The notes beneath the pieces were generated by a model that saw only the letters and a program-made list of their open reading frames with translations, did no database searches and had not been told where the DNA came from. Below, piece after piece: positions 32,819-37,849 of a stretch of DNA of 37,849 nt (position 1 is the first letter of the stretch; the number at the start of each line of letters is the position of its first letter). This DNA is from Steroidobacteraceae bacterium (GTDB lineage: Bacteria > Pseudomonadota > Gammaproteobacteria > Steroidobacterales > Steroidobacteraceae). The position numbers and the translations under genes are program-made. The DNA lies in assembly GCA_025451375.1 (NCBI GenBank), contig JANWKL010000085.1, positions 1 to 37,849 of the forward strand, read 5' to 3'.

Positions 32819-33133
32819 TTACAGATCGAGTTGCTGCGACTTGCCGAGCGCGCTCTCGACGCGTTCGCGCAGCGCACGCACCCGCGTGCCGGCGCCGCTG
32901 TCGACTTTCGACTCGCGGTCCTTGATCTTGAGGAATTCGTGCGCAAGATTCAGCGCCGACATGACGGCGATGCGGTCGAGGCCGACGACCTTGCCGGTGT
33001 CGCGGATCTCGCGCATGCGGGCGTTGAGGAACTCGGCCGCGTCCAGGAGCGCCGCCCGCTCATCGTAGGGGCAGGCGACCACGTATTCCTTCTCCATGAT
33101 CCGCACACTGACGCGTGCCTGGTCCTGGCTCAT
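32819..33133 (-). CDS. zapA: Cell division protein ZapA
   Basis: ZapA bundles FtsZ filaments at the division ring. The 104-residue protein has the typical opening (VSVRIMEKEYVVACPYDERAALLDAAEFLN), GLDRIAVMSALNLAHEFL, and a C-terminal coiled coil. ATG 33133 overlaps the stop region of the upstream coiled-coil gene. It is followed by 6S RNA and fau. Confidence 0.94.
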   Translation of the reverse strand: MSQDQARVSVRIMEKEYVVACPYDERAALLDAAEFLNARMREIRDTGKVVGLDRIAVMSALNLAHEFLKIKDRESKVDSGAGTRVRALRERVESALGKSQQLDL

Positions 33134-33360
33134 GCGCCGTGCTCCAGGGTCTTCAGGCGGCCGATCATGGCCTCGACGCGGGTACGCACCTGCTCGTTCT
33201 TATGCACCAGGGCGGCGCGCTCACCGGCGAGGCTCTCGTGCCGCGTGCGCAGCGCGCGGTTCTCTTCGCGCAGGTGTTCCAGGGTGGCCAGCAGTTCTTC
33301 GACGCGCTTGGTGAGGCGCGCGAGCTCCAGATCGAGCTGTGTTTTTGTGGTGTCGCTCAT
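33130..33360 (-). CDS. ZapB-like coiled-coil protein (TIGR02449-type)
   Basis: This 76-residue protein is almost entirely a predicted coiled coil (LELARLTKRVEELLATLEHL, then REENRALRTRHESLAGERAAL). It sits immediately before zapA with overlapping stop and start, matching the small ZapB-like family found beside zapA in many gammaproteobacteria. A role in FtsZ-ring or Z-ring-to-chromosome organisation is inferred from this context. Confidence 0.85.
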   Translation of the reverse strand: MSDTTKTQLDLELARLTKRVEELLATLEHLREENRALRTRHESLAGERAALVHKNEQVRTRVEAMIGRLKTLEHGA

Positions 33361-33399
33361 GTCAGGAACTATAGGGCCGCGCTCTGATCACGGTCAATT

Positions 33400-33405
33400 T
33401 ATACT
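33400..33405 (+). promoter_or_regulatory. -10 hexamer TATACT exactly six bases before ygfB
   Basis: TATACT is followed by GGGCAA and then ATG 33412. With canonical spacing the A of ATG would be the transcription start, a leaderless mRNA. A good -35 is not visible. If translation instead begins at ATG 33418, the leader is still only about six bases. Confidence 0.4.
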
Positions 33406-33411
33406 GGGCAA

Positions 33412-33984
33412 ATGGCTATGCACCACCCCGACTACCCGCACATCCAGGAACTGCTCACGCAGGAACACGCGCTGGCCGAAGCCGCCGAAGCCCACGGCAC
33501 GCTTACCGGGTGCCTGTGCGGCGCTGCCGGCTACAAGTTCGCGGACTGGCTGCGCGAGATCCTCCCCGAGGGCCAGGCGGAACCGGAAAACTCCGAGACC
33601 CTGCGTGACGTGTACGCCGCCACGCGCGAAGCGCTCGAACAGCCGGACATGGGCTTTGAGCCTTTGCTGCCGAGCGACGCTCAGCCGATCGAGGCCCGCA
33701 CCACCGCGCTCGCCGAATGGTGCCAGGGATTCCTGTACGGCCTGGGGGCGGGCAACATCCCCGATGCCAGCAGCCTGCCCGGTGAGGTGGGTGAGGTGGT
33801 GCGCGACTTCGCCGAGATCACCCGCGCCGGGGTGGATGGAGCCGAGACCGAGGAATCAAATGAAAGCGCCTACGCCGAGCTCGTCGAGTTCGTGCGCGTG
33901 GGCGTGCAGCTTCTCTACGAGGAGCTGATGGACGCCCGACGTGCTCCCGTGCCTGCGCCGGACGATGCGGCGCCATTGCACTAG
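33412..33984 (+). CDS. ygfB: YgfB/YecA (UPF0149) family protein
   Basis: This 190-residue UPF0149 protein has the family signature LTGCLCGAA near residue 31, the central WCQGFLYGLG, and a C-terminal AYAELVEFVRVGVQLLYEEL. In Pseudomonas, YgfB modulates peptidoglycan-amidase expression; in general the function is poorly defined. It precedes pepP and diverges from the zapA cluster, as in E. coli. No Shine-Dalgarno is evident. Confidence 0.92.
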   Translation: MAMHHPDYPHIQELLTQEHALAEAAEAHGTLTGCLCGAAGYKFADWLREILPEGQAEPENSETLRDVYAATREALEQPDMGFEPLLPSDAQPIEARTTALAEWCQGFLYGLGAGNIPDASSLPGEVGEVVRDFAEITRAGVDGAETEESNESAYAELVEFVRVGVQLLYEELMDARRAPVPAPDDAAPLH

Positions 33985-34004
33985 CCCGTGTCAACACTAC
34001 TGAA

Positions 34005-34050
34005 CCGGCCCCTGTCCGCTGAAATCGCTGCGAAGCGATTTCGGCCAATA
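34005..34050 (-). repeat. Interspersed palindromic repeat, copy C (inverted, first half only)
   Basis: Between ygfB and pepP, 34021-34042 is a perfect 9-bp stem GAAATCGCT / GCGA / AGCGATTTC with a GNRA-type loop. On minus it reads TTGGCCGAAATCGC then AGCGATTTC-AGCGGAC. This lines up with copy B (TTGACC-AAATCGCC, GGCGAATTTG-GCGGAC) and copy A. The second hairpin is missing. It also lies just before the pepP start. Confidence 0.65.
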
Positions 34051-34068
34051 GACTAGGCGCGCACTGCG

Positions 34069-35376
34069 ATGGTGAGAGACGAGTTCGCGCGCCGCCGCAA
34101 GCAGTTGATGCGCCTCATGGGGCGCGATTCGATTGCCGTGCTGCCGGCCGCGCCCATTCGCCACCGCAACAACGACGTCGAGTACCCGTTTCGCCAGGAC
34201 AGTGATTTTCAATACCTCACCGGCTTTGGCGAGCCGGAGGCGGTGGCGGTACTGGTTCCCGGGCGCAGCCAGGCGGAGTACATCCTGTTCGTACGCGATC
34301 GGGACCCGCAGCGCGAAACCTGGGACGGCCGTCGCGCCGGCCCCGCAGGAGCTGCGCGTGTTTACGGCGCGGACGATGCCTTTCCCATAACCGACATCGA
34401 CGAGATCCTCCCTGGCCTCCTGGAGAACCGCACGCGGGTTTTCTACGCCATGGGGGCCTACGCCGACTTCGACCAGCGCGTGGTGGGCTGGGTGAACGGC
34501 CTCCGAACCCAGGCACGTAACGGCCGTCACCCGCCGCAGGAGTTCGTGGCGCTCGATCACGTGCTGCACGACATGCGCCTCTACAAGTCCTCGCGCGAGA
34601 TCGAGCTCATGCGCACGGCGGCGCAGATTGCCGCGCGCGCCCACCAGCGGGTGATGCGCTTCTGCCGCCCCGGTGCCACCGAATACCAGGTGATGGCGGA
34701 GCTCGTGCACGAGTTCCGCCGCCACAATGCCGATACCGCCTACGCACCGATCGTGGGCGGTGGAGCGAACAGCTGCGTGCTGCATTATCGCGAGAACGAC
34801 CAGCCGCTGAAAGGTGGCGACCTGCTGCTCGTCGACGCTGGCTGCGAGTTCGAGTGTTACGCCTCCGACATCACGCGCACGATTCCGGTCAACGGACGCT
34901 TCACGCCCGAGCAGCGCGCCGTCTACGAGGTTGTTCTCGAGGCGAATCGCGCCGCGATCGAGCAGGTGCGTCCGGGTAATCACTGGGATGACCCGCACGC
35001 GGCGGCGGTACGCGTCATCACCCAGGGGCTGGTCAGGCTTGGACTCCTGAAGGGGCGCGTCGCGCAACTCATCCGCTCCGGAGCCTACAAGCGATTTTTC
35101 ATGCACCGCACCGGCCACTGGCTCGGACTCGATGTGCACGACGTCGGGGACTACAAGGTGGGCGACGAGTGGCGGGTGCTCGAGCCGGGCATGGCGCTCA
35201 CCGTCGAGCCCGGCATTTATCTGCCCGCCGCGGCGCGCGGTGTGCCGAAGCGCTTCCGGAACATTGGTATTCGCATCGAGGATGACGTGGTGGTCACGCG
35301 GCGCGCGCCCGAGGTCCTTAGTGCACGTGCGCCGAAGGAAGTGGCCGAAATCGAGGCGCTGATGGCGCGCGGCTGA
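34069..35376 (+). CDS. pepP: Xaa-Pro aminopeptidase
   Basis: PepP removes the N-terminal residue from peptides with proline in second position, using two Mn ions. The 435-residue product has the N-terminal creatinase-like domain (RHRNNDVEYPFRQDSDFQYLTGF). The pita-bread catalytic domain has all five ligands: Asp in VDAGCE, Asp in SDITRT, His in HRTGHWLGLDVHD, Glu in TVEPGIY and Glu in IRIEDDVV. The gene order ygfB-pepP-ubiH-ubiI matches E. coli. ubiH starts 12 bases after its stop. Confidence 0.97.
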   Translation: MVRDEFARRRKQLMRLMGRDSIAVLPAAPIRHRNNDVEYPFRQDSDFQYLTGFGEPEAVAVLVPGRSQAEYILFVRDRDPQRETWDGRRAGPAGAARVYGADDAFPITDIDEILPGLLENRTRVFYAMGAYADFDQRVVGWVNGLRTQARNGRHPPQEFVALDHVLHDMRLYKSSREIELMRTAAQIAARAHQRVMRFCRPGATEYQVMAELVHEFRRHNADTAYAPIVGGGANSCVLHYRENDQPLKGGDLLLVDAGCEFECYASDITRTIPVNGRFTPEQRAVYEVVLEANRAAIEQVRPGNHWDDPHAAAVRVITQGLVRLGLLKGRVAQLIRSGAYKRFFMHRTGHWLGLDVHDVGDYKVGDEWRVLEPGMALTVEPGIYLPAAARGVPKRFRNIGIRIEDDVVVTRRAPEVLSARAPKEVAEIEALMARG

Positions 35377-35388
35377 CCCGCGCGCTCA

Positions 35389-36645
35389 ATGGCCCGCATG
35401 GCCGACACCAGCACAGCGACCGCAGCCCACGATACCGACGTAGCCATCATCGGCGGCGGCATGGTCGGCGCGAGTCTGGCGCTCGGTCTTGCCGGGACGG
35501 GCGTACGCGTGTTGCTTATTGAGAGCACGCCGTTCGACTCCGCGGCCCAAACGAGTTTCGATGAGCGCACGACGGCGCTCGGCAACGCCAGCCGCCGGAT
35601 TTTCAGCGGCCTGGGTGTCTGGGACACCATCGCGCCAGCTGCCGCAGCGATCCGCGACATTCATGTGTCGGACGCAGGGCGATTCGGGTTCTCGCGCCTC
35701 AACGCGCGCGAGCAGGGCGTCGATGCACTCGGCTATGTGGTGGCCAATCGCATCATCGGCGCTGCTTTGTGGGGCGCGCTCACTCGCGCACCGGGTATCA
35801 CGTTGCGGGTGCCGGCGCGGGCCGAGGATCTTGATATCAGCCCCACGGGCGTGGGCTTCACGCTCGGGGATGGTTCGGGCGGTCGCGAACGCGTCACGGC
35901 GCGCCTGGTGGTCGCCGCCGACGGGGCGCACTCGCAGGTACGCGTGGCGGCGGGGATTGAGGCGGCGGTCGAGGATTACGAACAGATTGCGGTGGTAGCG
36001 AATGTCGCCGCGGAGCATGCGCACCACGGCACCGCCTACGAGCGCTTCACGCCCGCCGGTCCCCTCGCCGTGCTGCCGCTGCGTGACGGCACGTACGCCG
36101 TGATCTGGGCGTGTCGGCCGGCGCAGGCGCAGGAGGTGCTGGCACTCGGGGAGGGCGCGTACCTCGCAAGCCTGCAGGCGCAGTTCGGCTGGCGCGCTGG
36201 TCGGTTCGTGCGCGCGAGTCGCCGTGGGTCATATCCTTTGAAGCTGACGCGCGCGGCGAGTACCGTCGCGACCCGCACGGTGCTCATCGGCAACGCCGCG
36301 CAGGCGCTGCACCCGGTGGCGGGTCAGGGATTTAATTTAGGCCTGCGCGATGCGGCCATGCTCGCCGAAGTGCTTGCGAACGCGCAGGGCGACGTCGGCG
36401 CACCGCAGCTCCTGCGTCAGTTCAGTGACTGGCGCGCGCGCGATCGCGAGGGCGTCACGCGCTTCACCGATGGCCTGGTGAAGCTGTTCGCGGACACGCG
36501 TCCTGGGGTGCCGCTGCTGCGTAACCTCGGTCTTCTGATGTTCGATCTCGCGCCGCCGGCGAAGGGCGCGCTGGCACGGGTCAGCGCCGGATTTGGCGGA
36601 CCCGCCCCCAGGCTCGCGCGCGGACTGCCGGTGCGGCATGTATGA
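35389..36645 (+). CDS. ubiH: 2-octaprenyl-6-methoxyphenol hydroxylase UbiH
   Basis: UbiH is a flavin monooxygenase acting at C1 in ubiquinone synthesis. The 418-residue product has the FAD motif VAIIGGGMVGASLALGLA, the DERTTALGNAS segment typical of Ubi hydroxylases, the VVAADGAHSQVR motif, and the C-terminal GNAAQALHPVAGQGFNLGLRD. The GN instead of GD in that last motif is normal for UbiH and separates it from UbiI. ATG 35398 is an alternative start. It overlaps ubiI by eight bases. Confidence 0.95.
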   Translation: MARMADTSTATAAHDTDVAIIGGGMVGASLALGLAGTGVRVLLIESTPFDSAAQTSFDERTTALGNASRRIFSGLGVWDTIAPAAAAIRDIHVSDAGRFGFSRLNAREQGVDALGYVVANRIIGAALWGALTRAPGITLRVPARAEDLDISPTGVGFTLGDGSGGRERVTARLVVAADGAHSQVRVAAGIEAAVEDYEQIAVVANVAAEHAHHGTAYERFTPAGPLAVLPLRDGTYAVIWACRPAQAQEVLALGEGAYLASLQAQFGWRAGRFVRASRRGSYPLKLTRAASTVATRTVLIGNAAQALHPVAGQGFNLGLRDAAMLAEVLANAQGDVGAPQLLRQFSDWRARDREGVTRFTDGLVKLFADTRPGVPLLRNLGLLMFDLAPPAKGALARVSAGFGGPAPRLARGLPVRHV

Positions 36646-37849
36646 CGTGCTGATCGTGGGCGGCGGCCCGGTGGGCGCCTGCGCCGGGGCGCTGCTCGCG
36701 CGCGGTGAGGGCGGACGGGGCCTTGCGGTGGCACTGCTCGAGCCCAGAGCGCCGACGCCGCTGCCGGCGGGCGCCGCGCTCGAGGCGCGCGTAGTCGCAC
36801 TGTCGCGCGCGAGTGAACGCACGCTCGTGAGCGCCGGTGCGTGGCCGTCGATTCTCGGGCCACGCGTGTGTGCCTACGAACGCATGCGTATCTGGCATGA
36901 GAGCGTATCGCCGGCGAGCGATGCGGCGCTGGTATTCGATGCCGCGGATGTCGGCGAGCCGAACCTCGGTTACATCGTGGAGAACCGGCAATTGCAGACC
37001 GCGCTGCTCGCCGCGTTCACCCAGGCTGGCGGTCACATCGAGTCCGCGCAACTGTCAGGGTTGCGCATCGCCGAAGACGCGGTGCACGTGCAGACTTCCC
37101 GCGGCGCCTTCAGTGCGCGGCTCATTATCGGGGCGGACGGCGCCCAGTCGGCGGTGCGTGAGGCGGCCGGACTCACGGCGCAGATCGGAAGCTACCGCCA
37201 GACCGCGATTGTCGCGACCGTGGCAACGGCGCGCGCTCACGAGCTGACCGCCTGGCAGCGCTTTCTCAAGACCGGCACGCTGGCGTTTTTGCCGCTCGCC
37301 GACGGCGCGAGCTCCATCGTGTGGTCAGCGGACGACGAGCTGGCGCCAGGACTCATGGCGGCGAGCGAAGCGGATTTCGCGGCGGAACTGGACCGCGCTT
37401 CGGACCTGGCGCTCGGAGCGACCCGGCTGGTGAGTGCGCGGCAGTCTTTCCCCCTGCAGCGCCTGCACGCACCGCGCTACGTGGCGAAGCGCGTGGCACT
37501 GGTAGGGGATGCGGCGCACGTGGTGCATCCGCTGGCCGGGCAGGGCGTGAACCTGGGACTACTCGACGCCGCGGCGCTCGCAGACCTCCTGCTCGCGGCC
37601 AGCGGGGAGGGCGAGGATCCGGGGGCGCTCGCTGTGCTGCGCCGTTACGAGCGCTGGCGCAAGAGCGAGGTTGCCCTGATGAGCGCCGCCATCGACGGCT
37701 TCGACCGCTTGCTTGCCCACGGCACGGGACCCCTCGCGCGTCTGGCGCAGCAGGGACTTTCGTGGGTGAACGGTGCGCCCGAACTGAGGCGCGCCTTCAT
37801 CCGCCGCGCGCTGGGCATGAGCGGGGAGTTGCCGCGCGCGGCGCGCTGA
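36638..37849 (+). CDS. ubiI: Ubiquinone C5-hydroxylase UbiI (VisC) type
   Basis: This second flavin monooxygenase of the pathway hydroxylates C5 of the ring. ATG 36638 (MYDVLIVGGGPVGA) gives 403 residues (E. coli UbiI 400). The track start at 36593 is inside ubiH. It shows the FAD motif at the N-terminus, LIIGADGAQSAVREAAG, and GDAAHVVHPLAGQGVNLGLLDAAAL. Its TGA is the last codon of the window, so the gene is complete. Together with coq7 and ubiH, all three aerobic ring hydroxylations are covered in this window. Confidence 0.94.
   Translation: MYDVLIVGGGPVGACAGALLARGEGGRGLAVALLEPRAPTPLPAGAALEARVVALSRASERTLVSAGAWPSILGPRVCAYERMRIWHESVSPASDAALVFDAADVGEPNLGYIVENRQLQTALLAAFTQAGGHIESAQLSGLRIAEDAVHVQTSRGAFSARLIIGADGAQSAVREAAGLTAQIGSYRQTAIVATVATARAHELTAWQRFLKTGTLAFLPLADGASSIVWSADDELAPGLMAASEADFAAELDRASDLALGATRLVSARQSFPLQRLHAPRYVAKRVALVGDAAHVVHPLAGQGVNLGLLDAAALADLLLAASGEGEDPGALAVLRRYERWRKSEVALMSAAIDGFDRLLAHGTGPLARLAQQGLSWVNGAPELRRAFIRRALGMSGELPRAAR

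Noticed and set aside
33997-35139. 380-residue minus-strand ORF antisense to pepP
   Set aside because: Mirror of the pepP coding frame; His/Val/Arg-rich with no domain.
1-37849. CRISPR array, insertion sequence, integrase or prophage
   Set aside because: No direct-repeat arrays and no transposase, recombinase or phage structural genes were seen.

Overview
The window looks like a chromosomal, mostly housekeeping segment of a high-GC gammaproteobacterium. The evidence is the gene neighbourhoods: ygfB-pepP-ubiH-ubiI, zapA-6S RNA-fau, holA-nadD-rsfS-rlmH, maf-rng-yhdP-tldD, coq7 next to a Crp-type regulator, and rplM-rpsI. A Coq7-type hydroxylase, a Clp/Vfr-like regulator and a TonB receptor fit a lineage near Xanthomonadales, Steroidobacterales or Nevskiales. 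That placement is inference. I see no transposase, integrase, phage genes or CRISPR array.

Layout. (1) 1-2701, minus strand: a TonB-dependent receptor preceded by a small DUF2946-like His/Cys protein. (2) 2700-13633, plus strand: a compact nine-gene run holA-nadD-rsfS-rlmH-maf-rng-yhdP-nitrilase-tldD, joining what are two separate loci in E. coli. (3) 13634-16441: a looser accessory patch with a decayed SPFH/prohibitin remnant, an unrecognised small gene, a TlpA-type thioredoxin and a persulfide dioxygenase-rhodanese fusion, all on minus. (4) 16442-18182: sodB (plus), then rplM-rpsI-tRNA-Gln (minus) with strong stem-loops. (5) 18351-24955: coq7 and crp (plus), purC-rpe (minus), djlA (plus), a BtuF-like binding protein without a signal peptide (minus), yihY (plus) and a GNAT acetyltransferase (minus). 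(6) 24970-28683: pmbA (minus) diverging from darP-purE-purK (plus). (7) 28707-33360: an AAA ATPase-FHA fusion (plus), then minus-strand genes: a two-helix membrane protein, a 52-residue protein missed by the ORF track, rpiA, a 16-residue Lys/Ala peptide with its own promoter, an EVE-domain protein, fau, 6S RNA, zapA and a ZapB-like coiled coil. (8) 33412-37849, plus: ygfB, pepP, ubiH, ubiI.

Themes. Ubiquinone hydroxylation is well covered (coq7, ubiH, ubiI). Both halves of the TldD/TldE protease are present at separate loci. Purine synthesis has purC, purE and purK. Pentose phosphate isomerisation has rpe and rpiA. Ribosome maturation is represented by rsfS, rlmH, rng and darP.

The least expected items are: a two-hairpin interspersed repeat family (three copies, one inverted); the tiny poly-Lys/Ala gene with a near-consensus promoter and flanking hairpins; several -10 hexamers 6 to 13 nt before start codons, suggesting leaderless or very short-leader mRNAs; and several unusual protein architectures (AAA-FHA, an acidic tail on Crp, PDO-rhodanese). 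I did not find an obviously new multi-gene system.
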